NCBI GenBank assembly: GCA_913060515.1
Contig: CAJXRZ010000009.1
Span: 1-64,000, forward strand
Reading direction: 5' to 3'
DNA from: an uncultured Pseudomonadota bacterium
GTDB taxonomy: Bacteria; Myxococcota_A; UBA796; CAJQPC01
DNA: 64,000 bases
In this document: in pieces, positions 46,888 to 55,243 of the stretch
How the letters are laid out: each line of letters opens with the position of its first letter
Position numbering within the stretch: the first letter of the stretch is position 1
Made by a program: the position numbers and the translations under genes
Notes under the pieces: generated by a model
Seen by the model: only the letters and a program-made list of their open reading frames with translations
What the model was told of the DNA's origin: nothing
The model's database searches: none

Positions 46888-47541
46888 TCACACACCCCGA
46901 GCCGCGAAACGAGGACGAACGTCCTGTTCGATGGCCCGCGCAGTGATCTCCCCCCAGGCCTTGGGATCCAGCAGTCCAGCGGCCCGCTCCTCTGGCCTCA
47001 GGGCCGGCCCCGGGACGGAGGCGTAGAGGGTCTGCAGGCGCTCCAGTTCTCCCGCTAGCCGCGCAGAGAGGTAGGCGCGCACGCCGGGGCCATCCAGTTG
47101 CAAGAGCTCGTCCAAGACGGCCCAGCCGAAGGCCCGGTGCACCGCCTCGTCCGCCAAGATTCGGGTCAAGGCCGCCACCACCTGGGGCTGCTGGGCCCCA
47201 AGCCGCATGGCGTTGAAGAGCGGCACGGCCAAGGTCTCCCCCAGCAGGAAGTTGGGCAGCAGAGAGTCCAAGATGCTGGCCATGAGCCCATTGGGAGAGG
47301 CGGCAATCTCCAGGTGCCGAACCTCTGTCGGCACCGGCTCCCAGTCGCCGCCGAGGGCCTCCACTACATCGGCGCAGAGCTGGGCGTGCACCAACTCATC
47401 TCCCACGATGCGGGTTGCCGTCTCCAGGAGTTCTTGCGACAGGCCCGCCTGTATCAACCAGTGCAAGAGCTGCGCGGTGATGGCAGCGCTGCGGTACTCG
47501 GCCTGAGCCCGTAGCCCCCACTCTTGGGCGGCGCGGTTCAT
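46888..47541 (-). CDS. Ferritin-like diiron protein (copy C)
   Basis: 217 residues from ATG 47541, which overlaps the upstream lipoprotein stop (ATGA). Diiron-type motifs in the same order as copy B: Glu in LRAQAEYRSAA, GDELVHAQLC, FLLGETLAV, ADEAVHRAFGW. The pattern W-x2-RA-x-AE...DExxHxxLC is shared with copy B. A helical C-terminal region follows. No signal peptide. Function unknown; ferritin-like fold inferred. Confidence 0.75.
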   Translation of the reverse strand: MNRAAQEWGLRAQAEYRSAAITAQLLHWLIQAGLSQELLETATRIVGDELVHAQLCADVVEALGGDWEPVPTEVRHLEIAASPNGLMASILDSLLPNFLLGETLAVPLFNAMRLGAQQPQVVAALTRILADEAVHRAFGWAVLDELLQLDGPGVRAYLSARLAGELERLQTLYASVPGPALRPEERAAGLLDPKAWGEITARAIEQDVRPRFAARGV

Positions 47542-47963
47542 TCCTGGGGTGCTGGCTGCTTGGCCTTCCAGGCCTCGAGGAGGGCCTGGGCCTCCGCGGT
47601 GCACTGGATCTGTGTACCGGGGTCTTCCCCTGTCCCCACAGCACGCACCGAATCGGGTGCGGGGGTGCGGGGGTCGTGCCAGGTCACAAAGCAGGTGCCA
47701 TCTGGGTCTACCCGCAGCGCAGGGCTCGGCGGGTTGGTGCGCTGAATCTCAGCAGGCCCGTCCGAGGGAGGGTTGACCACCTGCTCCCAGGTGGGCAGCA
47801 CGGGCACCACGGGCACCACCTCGGGCGGTGGCGGGTTCCTTGGGGGCTCCACCACGGGCGGTGGTGGGTTCTCCGTTGGGCCATCGGTAGCGCCACGACC
47901 ACAGCCTGTGACGGCGGCCAAGGCCAGACCTGCGGACAGGGCGGTGATGATTCTCTTGGACAT
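47538..47963 (-). CDS. Lipoprotein paired with ferritin-like gene
   Basis: 141 residues. Clear lipobox AAVTGC (Cys at 21). A Pro-rich spacer (PPPPVVEPPRNPPPPEVVPVVPVLP) could span the periplasm or peptidoglycan. Only two Cys in the mature part, so less like the lipoproteins at 482 and 37372, but it occupies the same position, upstream of and overlapping a ferritin-like gene. Confidence 0.65.
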   Translation of the reverse strand: MSKRIITALSAGLALAAVTGCGRGATDGPTENPPPPVVEPPRNPPPPEVVPVVPVLPTWEQVVNPPSDGPAEIQRTNPPSPALRVDPDGTCFVTWHDPRTPAPDSVRAVGTGEDPGTQIQCTAEAQALLEAWKAKQPAPQE

Positions 47964-48047
47964 GGAGCCTCTTGCTTGGCCGGCAGTATACGCCCAGGCA
48001 GAGGGCCAAGTCCCTTGTCCCCGTCTTCAGGGTGAGCAAGCTCTCCC

Positions 48048-48638
48048 ATGCCCCGTTCCATTGCCCATGCTCGCTCCGACTTCTTCTCGCGTGCTGGATT
48101 TGCATCGGATGGCGGCTACCAGGACCTTGTCGCCGAGGCGGAGTTCGCAGGCTTGCCCTACCAGGTGCACAACGGGCCGATGCGGCGGGAGGCCCTGCGC
48201 ATCCACGATTTGCATCACCTCGTGACGGGCTTTGCGACCGACTGGAAGGGGGAGGCAGAGATCTCCGCCTGGGAGCTTGGCAGTGGGGGAGGGGGCAGAC
48301 ACCTCTACGCCTGGAACATCGCGCTCTGGGGCCTGTTCACAGGCTTGTTGGCCATTCCGATACGAACCTGGCGCGCATTTCAGCAGGGACGGATGCGTAG
48401 CAATCTGTATGTGGCGGATGTGGACGTGGACGCTCTGCTGCCCGAGCCGGAGCAGGCCTTGCAGGCTCTGACCCAAGGGCGCGCCAACTGGGTTCCGGAT
48501 GGGGTTGTCTTCGGCCTGTTTTCCTTGTTTGCCCTGACCTGGGGCGTGCTCGCTTCGCTTGTGGTGCCTCTGTTTGCCCTACGCAGCGCACTGTCCCGCG
48601 AGTGCCCGCTGAGGTGCGGGTCCATGGCATTGACATGA
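48048..48638 (+). CDS. Coq4-like protein with C-terminal hydrophobic segments
   Basis: 196 residues. Has the Coq4 metal motif HDLHHLVTGFATDWKGEAEISAWELG (HDxxH about residue 53), which in the ubiquinone-biosynthesis protein binds zinc. Unusual: a hydrophobic stretch at about 90-110 and a second at 155-185 (VVFGLFSLFALTWGVLASLVVPLFAL). No other quinone gene nearby, so a ubiquinone role is uncertain. Followed by a terminator-like hairpin. Confidence 0.6.
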   Translation: MPRSIAHARSDFFSRAGFASDGGYQDLVAEAEFAGLPYQVHNGPMRREALRIHDLHHLVTGFATDWKGEAEISAWELGSGGGGRHLYAWNIALWGLFTGLLAIPIRTWRAFQQGRMRSNLYVADVDVDALLPEPEQALQALTQGRANWVPDGVVFGLFSLFALTWGVLASLVVPLFALRSALSRECPLRCGSMALT

Positions 48639-48677
48639 GTTGTGCTCTATCCTCTCTGCTACCAACTTCAAAGCAAG

Positions 48678-48709
48678 AAGGCGGCCCCTGGTCTCCTAGA
48701 GGCCGCCTT
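48678..48709 (+). terminator. Terminator-like hairpin
   Basis: Perfect 9-bp stem AAGGCGGCC / GGCCGCCTT with a 14-base loop, 40 bases after the Coq4-like stop; followed only by GTTG, so no long T-tract. It separates that gene from the putative defence operon. Confidence 0.6.
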
Positions 48710-48832
48710 GTTGATTGAGCCAGCCACGCTCTCCAAGGGCGCACTTTGGAAGGCGTGGCAGGGCCCTCAGCGTCTTCGTGCCCGCTGGATTCCTCCTACA
48801 ACGAGCGCAGCGGCTCCAACCGCAAATAGCCA

Positions 48833-49123
48833 GTGGAGACCCACGACAGCACGGTCCTCGTTTGCGCCTCGCCGCACAAGTCGCTCTTTGATCAGCTCTA
48901 TGCGCACCGGGCCGCCATCGACACGGCCTTTGGAGCTCCACTGTCCTGGGAGCGCTTGGACGAGAAGAACACCTGCAGGGTCGCTTGGCGATTGGAGCTT
49001 GGCGGCTGGGATTCGCCGGACACTTGGGATCAGGTCATCCCGGCCACAATCGATTCAATGGAGCGTCTGCACGCCGCAATCTCTCCCTACATTTCTGGTC
49101 TGGACGCAAAGGCTTCAAGTTGA
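48833..49123 (+). CDS. DUF4268-like fragment or small protein
   Basis: 96 residues from GTG 48833, directly after an in-frame TAG. LFDQLYAHRAAIDTAFGAPLSWERLDEKNTCRVAWRL and WDQVIPATIDSMERLHAAISPYI resemble the C-terminal part of DUF4268 domains, which occur in larger proteins around restriction and defence genes. Length is shorter than the domain, so this may be a remnant of a longer gene. 64 bases before the next gene. Confidence 0.45.
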   Translation: METHDSTVLVCASPHKSLFDQLYAHRAAIDTAFGAPLSWERLDEKNTCRVAWRLELGGWDSPDTWDQVIPATIDSMERLHAAISPYISGLDAKASS

Positions 49124-49187
49124 GCTGGGTGTACGCCGGGCCTATAAATGCCTTTTGCTCGCCCGAAGTGAATCGCCGGGGGATTTC

Positions 49188-50060
49188 ATGAGCCAGACCG
49201 ATGTCTCCGATTCCGAGTACCAGTCCGTCTCAGCCCGAGCCAGCCAGCTTTCTAAGGCTCAGCAGGCCAACCTGCTCGCTGAGCTCGCACAGGAACTCAG
49301 TGGGCAATCCAAGAAGGTAGACCCAGCTGGCCTCAGCATCACCCAGGCAGAAGATGCCCTCTTCGACGAGATCTGGCGCCGAACGGCCGGCCAAGTCACC
49401 GGACTGTGTCTGGACGGGCTCCCCAGCCCCGAGCAGTACTTCAAGGACCCCAACCGCACCCTCTTCGTGTTCAAAGAGGCCAATCTGCTCGGCGCAGACA
49501 AACAGACCCAAGACATCCGGGGCAAGCTGCGGAAGCGCTCGCAGAGACGGGCAGCAGGCGAGCGCATCAAGTGGGAGCCCTGGTGGGACCGCAAGGTAGC
49601 GCTCTTCGCCCACGCGATTCAGCTGGGTGACTGGGAGAGCTTTCAGTACAAGGAACTCCCCAACCTGCTCCAGTACGGCTTTATCGAGCTGAAGCGCACC
49701 GCTGGCGGCGGCAACGCCAACGATGCGTTGATGAAGCACCTGGTTGCCCGTGACGCCGACCTGCTTCGTGTTCAGCTTGAGCTCTACAAGCCCCGCATCA
49801 TCCTGGCCTGTGGCAAGTCTACGTCCCCAGCGGTCCTGCTCTCCAGCTTGGTGCTTCAGGACAAGGCTGTCCCAGTTGATCCAATCGAGGGGCTCAAGGC
49901 TTGGACGGGCACATGGAGCTCCGGCGAGCGCTTCATCATGCTCGAAACCCTGCATCCCTCCTTCCGCATCACCAAGACCCTCAACCAGCAAGGCGTCTAC
50001 CAGAACCTCGCTCGCGCCTATGCTTCGGCCCAGGCGCAGCTCCTGCGGGACAATGGGTAG
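49188..50060 (+). CDS. Uracil-DNA-glycosylase-like protein in defence operon
   Basis: 290 residues from ATG 49188. A helical N-terminus (1-80) precedes a UDG-fold-like core: TLFVFKEANLLG (first loop, about residue 94), WWDRKVALFAHAI, FIELKRTAGGGNAND, LYKPRIILACGKSTSPAVLL, and METLHPSFR (about 253), where UDGs have their His-Pro-Ser loop. The first-loop Asp of active UDGs is not evident, so glycosylase activity is doubtful. Seventeen bases before the AlbA_2 ATPase gene; likely operonic. Confidence 0.55.
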   Translation: MSQTDVSDSEYQSVSARASQLSKAQQANLLAELAQELSGQSKKVDPAGLSITQAEDALFDEIWRRTAGQVTGLCLDGLPSPEQYFKDPNRTLFVFKEANLLGADKQTQDIRGKLRKRSQRRAAGERIKWEPWWDRKVALFAHAIQLGDWESFQYKELPNLLQYGFIELKRTAGGGNANDALMKHLVARDADLLRVQLELYKPRIILACGKSTSPAVLLSSLVLQDKAVPVDPIEGLKAWTGTWSSGERFIMLETLHPSFRITKTLNQQGVYQNLARAYASAQAQLLRDNG

Positions 50061-50077
50061 ATGAGGCAAGCGCCGCC

Positions 50078-51952
50078 ATGACCTGGACCCTCCAAGACCT
50101 CGACGCCCTCCGCGAAGGCTGGGATTTCGAAGCCAAGAAGGCCGCGGGCCAGAATGGCCAGGGCGCCGTCCCCCGCGCCTTCTGGGAGAGCTACTCCGCC
50201 ATGGCCAACGGACACGGCGGTCACATCGTCCTGGGGGTGAGCGAAGACAAGGCCGGCCGCTTCAAGCTGCACGGCTTGCAGAACCCCCACAAGGTCGAGC
50301 GCGAGCTCTGGGACCTGCTGTGTGACCGCAACAAGGTCAGCGCCAACCTGCTCAGCGTCAGCGACGTGAACATACAAGAGATCGACGGGGTCTCCATCCT
50401 GGTGATTCAGGTGCCACCCGCCGCTCGCGGAGACAAGCCGGTCCACCTGGGCAAAGACCCTTTCAGCGGCAGCTACCTGCGCATCAACGACGGGGACCGC
50501 AAGCTGCCGGCAGACCGCGTTCGCCGCATGCTGGCCGACGCCGAGCGCGACCGGCCTGCGGACAGCCAGGTGCTGCGTCACCTGGGCTTGGATGACTTGC
50601 ACGCGCCCACGCTCCAGGCCTACCGCAACCTGCTCTCGGCACGCTCTCCCGACCATCCCTTCTTGCGCCAGGAGGGAAGCGACTTTCTGCGCTCTTTGGG
50701 CATGTGGGGCCGGGACCCGGACAGTGGAGCGAGCGGCCTAAAGAAAGCAGGGCTCCTGCTCTTTGGCAAAGAGGCCTCCATTAAGGATGTCTTCCCCAGC
50801 TTCTTCGTCGACTACCAGCGCATCGACGCCGACGCGGACCGCTGGAGCCACCGCATCTTCTGCGATGGCACCTGGAACGCCAACCTGCTGGAGTTCTACT
50901 GGCGGGTCATCCCGGAGCTGCACCGAGACCTGGACTTGCCCTTCTCTCTGGGGGCCGACATGGTGCGCGCTGGGGAGACCCCGGTTCACCAAGCCCTGCG
51001 CGAGGCCCTGGTCAACAGCCTGATTCACGCCGACTACAGCGCGCGGCAGGGCGTGCGCGTCGAGCACCGCGTGGACCAGTTCCTGTTCAAGAACCCGGGG
51101 TCCATGCTCTTGGACCGGACCCAGGCCAGGCGGGGAGGGGAGTCCGAGTGCCGCAACCCCAGCCTTCAAGGCGCCTTCACCTTGGTGGGGCTCGGTGAGC
51201 GCGCTGGCTCCGGCGTACCCAAGATCCTGCAGGCCTGGCACAACCAGCACTGGCGCGCGCCGGTCTTGGAGGATGACTTAGAGCGCGGCATGACCTCGCT
51301 CACGCTCACCCGTGTCAGCCTGCTCCCAGCGGAGGCGCTCTCTGGGCTGCAGAAGCAGTTCCCCAGCTTCTCCCAGCTCTCCACCTTGCAGCGTCTGACC
51401 TTGGCCACCGCCAAGACCGAGGGGCGCGTGGCCAACCTACGGCTGCAGCAGCTCAGCAGTGAACACCCGCGGGACCTGAGCCAGATGCTCTCCGGGCTTG
51501 TTCAGGACGGCTACTTGGTCGCCCATGGGGAGCGTAGGGGGCGTTTCTACACCCTTCCAGGAGCCAGCACACAAGCTTCTGAGACCCCCTATAAAACCCC
51601 CTATAAAACCCCCTATAAAACCCCCTATAAAACCCCCTATAAAACTTCCTCCGGTGTTTCCCAGAACCCTCTCTTGGAGGGGCTCTCACAAGACGTACAA
51701 GGGAAGCTCATGGCTATACAGGCGGCAAAATGGGCCCAGCGTACGGACATAGAAGCGGTCCTGACCGCGCTGTGCGCCACCCGCTTCTGGTCTGCACGAG
51801 AGCTTGCGACACTGCTCAACCGCTCACCCCAGACCATCCGGAACACCTACCTCAAGCCCATGGTCAGAGCGGGCCTGCTGCGCCTTGAGTTTCCACATGA
51901 GCCCGCCTCACAGCGCCAGCGATACGGCGCCAGCACCCTGGGGGAAGAATGA
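50078..51952 (+). CDS. AlbA_2 / GHKL-ATPase protein (COG2865-like)
   Basis: 624 residues from ATG 50078. AlbA_2 (Schlafen-core-like) domain 10-135: WDFEAKKAAG..., MANGHGGHIVLGVSED, GSYLRINDGDRKLPADRVRR. GHKL-type ATPase region about 300-400: VHQALREALVNSLIHADYS (Asn of the N-box) and GERAGSGVPKIL (G-box). Linker (TPYK)5 at about 503-522, then a C-terminal winged-helix (ARELATLLNRSPQTIRNTYLKPMVRAGLL). Such proteins often accompany type I restriction genes. Its stop overlaps the hsdR start (ATGA). Confidence 0.82.
   Translation: MTWTLQDLDALREGWDFEAKKAAGQNGQGAVPRAFWESYSAMANGHGGHIVLGVSEDKAGRFKLHGLQNPHKVERELWDLLCDRNKVSANLLSVSDVNIQEIDGVSILVIQVPPAARGDKPVHLGKDPFSGSYLRINDGDRKLPADRVRRMLADAERDRPADSQVLRHLGLDDLHAPTLQAYRNLLSARSPDHPFLRQEGSDFLRSLGMWGRDPDSGASGLKKAGLLLFGKEASIKDVFPSFFVDYQRIDADADRWSHRIFCDGTWNANLLEFYWRVIPELHRDLDLPFSLGADMVRAGETPVHQALREALVNSLIHADYSARQGVRVEHRVDQFLFKNPGSMLLDRTQARRGGESECRNPSLQGAFTLVGLGERAGSGVPKILQAWHNQHWRAPVLEDDLERGMTSLTLTRVSLLPAEALSGLQKQFPSFSQLSTLQRLTLATAKTEGRVANLRLQQLSSEHPRDLSQMLSGLVQDGYLVAHGERRGRFYTLPGASTQASETPYKTPYKTPYKTPYKTPYKTSSGVSQNPLLEGLSQDVQGKLMAIQAAKWAQRTDIEAVLTALCATRFWSARELATLLNRSPQTIRNTYLKPMVRAGLLRLEFPHEPASQRQRYGASTLGEE
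51584..51643 (+). repeat. Five perfect 12-bp repeats (TPYK codons)
   Basis: Unit ACCCCCTATAAA repeated exactly five times, in frame, coding Thr-Pro-Tyr-Lys. A change of copy number would alter linker length without shifting the frame. Confidence 0.95.
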
Positions 51953-54900
51953 AGTCCACGTCCGAAGAAGCCTTCGAAGAACACATCTACACGCACCTGC
52001 TGGAGCATGGCGGCTACGTCTCCCGAAAGCCCGCTGACTACGACTTGGATCTGGCCCTCATCAAGTCCGACATGCTCGGCTACATCCAGGACACCCAGCC
52101 CAAGACCTGGGACAAGCAGACCGCCATTCACGGCGACAAGCTCGAAGAGGTGCTCCTCAAGGCTTTCGACAAGGCCGCAGCCAAGTGGGGCTCGCTGCAC
52201 TTGCTGCGCCGTGGGTTCAAGTTCTACGGCTCCACAGTTCGCCTGGCCACCTTCCGCCCAGCCCATGGACTGAACCCACAGGTGGAGGCCGACTACCAGG
52301 CCAACCGCTTGGCTGTCGTACGTCAGCTGCGTTTTGACCCCAAAAAGCCACTTTTGGAGCTTGATCTTGCTTTCTTCCTGAACGGGGTGCCCATCGCCAC
52401 CGTCGAGCTCAAGAACGCCATGACCAGCCAAAAAGCCAAACAGGCCATGGACCAGTACCGCAAAGACCGGGACCCCAAAGCGCCCATCTTCCAGTTCAAG
52501 CGGCGCGCACTGGTGCACTTTGCCGTGGGCAGCGACGAGGCTTGGATGACCACCCGCCTGATGGGCTCCGGCACATTCTTTCTGCCCTTCAACCTGGGCA
52601 ACGGCACCAGCGCCGGCAACCCCTTGGCTCCCGGAAAGCACCGCACCCACTACCTCTGGGAGCGCATCTGGCACCGGGACAGCTTGCTGGACATCCTCGC
52701 CCGTTTCATGCACCTGCAGGTCAACGAGCGCAGCACCCCGGACGGCAAGAAGGAGACCAAAGAGACCCTCATCTTCCCGCGCTACCACCAGCTGGACTGC
52801 GTGCGCAGCATCCTGGCCCACGTCGCAGTCAAGGGTGCTGGCACCAACTACCTGGTGCAGCACAGCGCCGGCTCCGGCAAGTCCAACTCCATCGCCTGGC
52901 TGGCCCACCGGCTGGCCAGTCTGCACGGCGCCGATGACACCAAGCGCTTTGACAGCATCGTGGTCATCACCGACCGCAAGGTGCTCGACCAGCAGCTCCA
53001 GGAAACCATCTACCAGTTCGACCACAAACAAGGTGTGGTCGAGAAGATTGACAAGCACTCCAGCCAGCTGGCCCAGGCCCTGGAGACCGGGGTGCCCATC
53101 ATCATCAGCACCATCCACAAGTTCGGCTTTATCTCCGACAAGATCGAGAGCCTGCCCAACCGCAACTACGCCATCATCGTGGACGAGGCCCACAGCTCCC
53201 AGTCCGGCGAGATGGCCAAGAACATGAAGGAGATCCTGGGCGCTAGCAGCATCCAGAAGAAGTTCGAGGTCCAGGCCGACGACGTGGACACCCTGGACCA
53301 GACCGCTTTGCGTGCGGCGCTCTCCCGTGGCCCACAGTCCAACCTCTCCTTCTTCGCCTTTACCGCCACGCCCAAGTTCAAGACCCTGGAGCTCTTTGGC
53401 CACAAGGGTCCCGACGGCAAGCCAGCGCCCTTCCATCTGTACTCTATGCGCCAGGCCATCCAAGAGGGCTTCATCCTGGATGTGCTCCGTGGATACACCA
53501 CTTACAAGCGCTACTTCAAGCTGCTCAAGGCGGTCGCGGACGATCCAGAACTCGACAAGAAGCGAGCGAGTCGCGCTCTGGCCAAGTTTGTCAGCCTACA
53601 CCCCACCAACATCGCTCAAAAAACCGAGGTCATCATTGAGCACTTCCGTGCTTGCGTACGACCCAAGCTGGGCGGCCAAGCCAAAGCCATGGTCGTCACT
53701 GGGTCCCGCCTGCACGCTGTCAAGTACAAGCTGGCCTTCGACGCGTACATCCAGGACAAGGGCTACACCGACGTGGGTACCCTTGTCGCGTTCTCTGGCG
53801 AGGTGCGGGACCCGGATGACCCCACCACCCAGGACAAGCCCTACACCGAGCCGGAGATGAACCAGCACCCGGTCACCGGCAAGCAGCTCAAGGAGTCTGA
53901 GCTGCCCGCTGCCTACGCCGGAGGGGACTACAATGTCCTCATTGTGGCCAACAAGTATCAGACTGGCTTTGACCAACCTCTGCTGCTCGCGATGTACGTG
54001 GACAAGCGCCTACATGGCATCCAAGCCGTCCAGACCCTCTCTCGCCTAAATCGTACGACCCGCGGCAAAGAAGAGACCTTTGTCCTGGATTTTGTCAACG
54101 AGCGTGAGGAGATCCTGGAGAGCTTCCAGGCCTACTACGAGAGCACCACCGTCAATGAGTCCGTTGACCCTCAGCGCCTCTATGAACTCCAAGGTGAGCT
54201 GGATCAAGCCCAGGTCTACACCCTCTCCGAGGTCAACCACTTCGCCAGCCTGTTCTTCAAGCCCAGGAAGCGCCAGACCAGCGCCGACAACGGGGCCTTG
54301 AACGCGGCCCTGGACCCTGCAGTAGACCGCTTCAAGGCCATGGAGGAGGACGCACGCGAGATCTGGCGCGGACAGCTCGGTGCCTTCTGCAACCTCTACA
54401 GCTTCCTGGGTCAGATCGTGCCCTTCAGCGATGTGGACCTGGAGAAGCGCTTTGTGTTCGGCAAGATGCTGCTCAAGAAACTCCCCAGCAAGGGGGAGAC
54501 CAACCCTCAGGTCTACCTGGGGGACGACGTCGCCCTGCACTACTACCGCTTGGAGAAGCAAGCCCAGGGCGCCATTCTGCTCGCTGCGGAGGGCACCCAG
54601 GAGCTCTATGGGCCAAGCGCTACGGGCACTGGCAAGTCCGTGGACGAGAAGGAGAAGCTCTCCACCCTTATCGGCGTGGTCAACGACCGCTTTGGCACCG
54701 ACTTTGACGCCCAAGACCTGATCGACGGCGTGACCAACCAGCTCGTCGCCGACGCCAGCATGCAACAAGCGGCCAGCGCCAACGACCGTGCCAACTTTGG
54801 GTTCGTCGCTGGGCCTGCTTTTGATGGTGCCCTGATCGACCGCCACGCGGAGCACGGGCGCTTCATCGACGCGGTGTTCTCGGACACCGAGGTGCTCAAG

Positions 54901-54960
54901 TTCTTGAAGCTCAAGGTGCTCGATGAGGTATACAGACAGCTGAGAGCAGAGGCGCCGTGA
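51949..54960 (+). CDS. hsdR: Type I restriction enzyme endonuclease/translocase subunit
   Basis: 1003 residues, full length. N-terminal PD-(D/E)xK nuclease: LELDLAFFLNGVPIATVELKNAMT (Asp and Glu-x-Lys, about 137-156). SF2 motor: Walker A HSAGSGKSNS (about 307), VITDRKVLDQQ, DEAH box VDEAHSSQSG (about 410), FFAFTATP, and motif VI QTLSRLNRT. C-terminal helical region for complex assembly. In classical systems HsdR cuts only with HsdM and HsdS; neither is in this window. Last gene of the operon; translationally coupled to the AlbA_2 ATPase gene. Confidence 0.93.
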   Translation: MKSTSEEAFEEHIYTHLLEHGGYVSRKPADYDLDLALIKSDMLGYIQDTQPKTWDKQTAIHGDKLEEVLLKAFDKAAAKWGSLHLLRRGFKFYGSTVRLATFRPAHGLNPQVEADYQANRLAVVRQLRFDPKKPLLELDLAFFLNGVPIATVELKNAMTSQKAKQAMDQYRKDRDPKAPIFQFKRRALVHFAVGSDEAWMTTRLMGSGTFFLPFNLGNGTSAGNPLAPGKHRTHYLWERIWHRDSLLDILARFMHLQVNERSTPDGKKETKETLIFPRYHQLDCVRSILAHVAVKGAGTNYLVQHSAGSGKSNSIAWLAHRLASLHGADDTKRFDSIVVITDRKVLDQQLQETIYQFDHKQGVVEKIDKHSSQLAQALETGVPIIISTIHKFGFISDKIESLPNRNYAIIVDEAHSSQSGEMAKNMKEILGASSIQKKFEVQADDVDTLDQTALRAALSRGPQSNLSFFAFTATPKFKTLELFGHKGPDGKPAPFHLYSMRQAIQEGFILDVLRGYTTYKRYFKLLKAVADDPELDKKRASRALAKFVSLHPTNIAQKTEVIIEHFRACVRPKLGGQAKAMVVTGSRLHAVKYKLAFDAYIQDKGYTDVGTLVAFSGEVRDPDDPTTQDKPYTEPEMNQHPVTGKQLKESELPAAYAGGDYNVLIVANKYQTGFDQPLLLAMYVDKRLHGIQAVQTLSRLNRTTRGKEETFVLDFVNEREEILESFQAYYESTTVNESVDPQRLYELQGELDQAQVYTLSEVNHFASLFFKPRKRQTSADNGALNAALDPAVDRFKAMEEDAREIWRGQLGAFCNLYSFLGQIVPFSDVDLEKRFVFGKMLLKKLPSKGETNPQVYLGDDVALHYYRLEKQAQGAILLAAEGTQELYGPSATGTGKSVDEKEKLSTLIGVVNDRFGTDFDAQDLIDGVTNQLVADASMQQAASANDRANFGFVAGPAFDGALIDRHAEHGRFIDAVFSDTEVLKFLKLKVLDEVYRQLRAEAP

Positions 54961-54996
54961 GAGGCGCTGGGGAATCCTGAGACAGTGGAGTGGGGA

Positions 54997-55164
54997 ATGA
55001 AAGACACGAAGTTGGAGACAGCGACCACCGCAGCTCCATCGGCTGATGTAGCCGCGCTTGGTCAGGACTTTGGAAGCAATACTGACGTGGTCCGAACTGT
55101 TGATCCTGTCTATCGCGACGAATCGGGGCTTGCTGGCAAGGCGCGAGACCGAAGGCGTGCGTGA
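54997..55164 (+). CDS. Possible 55-residue small protein
   Basis: Short frame after hsdR, ATG 54997 with GGAG six bases upstream, stop TGA 55162-55164. Acidic/Ala start and a basic end (ARDRRRA). No recognised family. It may be a small partner gene or the displaced start of the OmpA-domain gene in another frame. Bases 55165-55243 hold nothing recognisable. Confidence 0.3.
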   Translation: MKDTKLETATTAAPSADVAALGQDFGSNTDVVRTVDPVYRDESGLAGKARDRRRA

Positions 55165-55243
55165 GCCCGTCGAGCGTTGAGCAACGTGGCCAGCAGGCTC
55201 CGAGGCGAGTGAGAGAAGGCTCAACAGGAGTGATCACGTCAGT

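Noticed and set aside
51584-51643. Tandem array as a possible CRISPR
   Set aside because: Units are 12 bases with no spacers and lie in frame within a gene. No CRISPR or cas genes were seen in the window.
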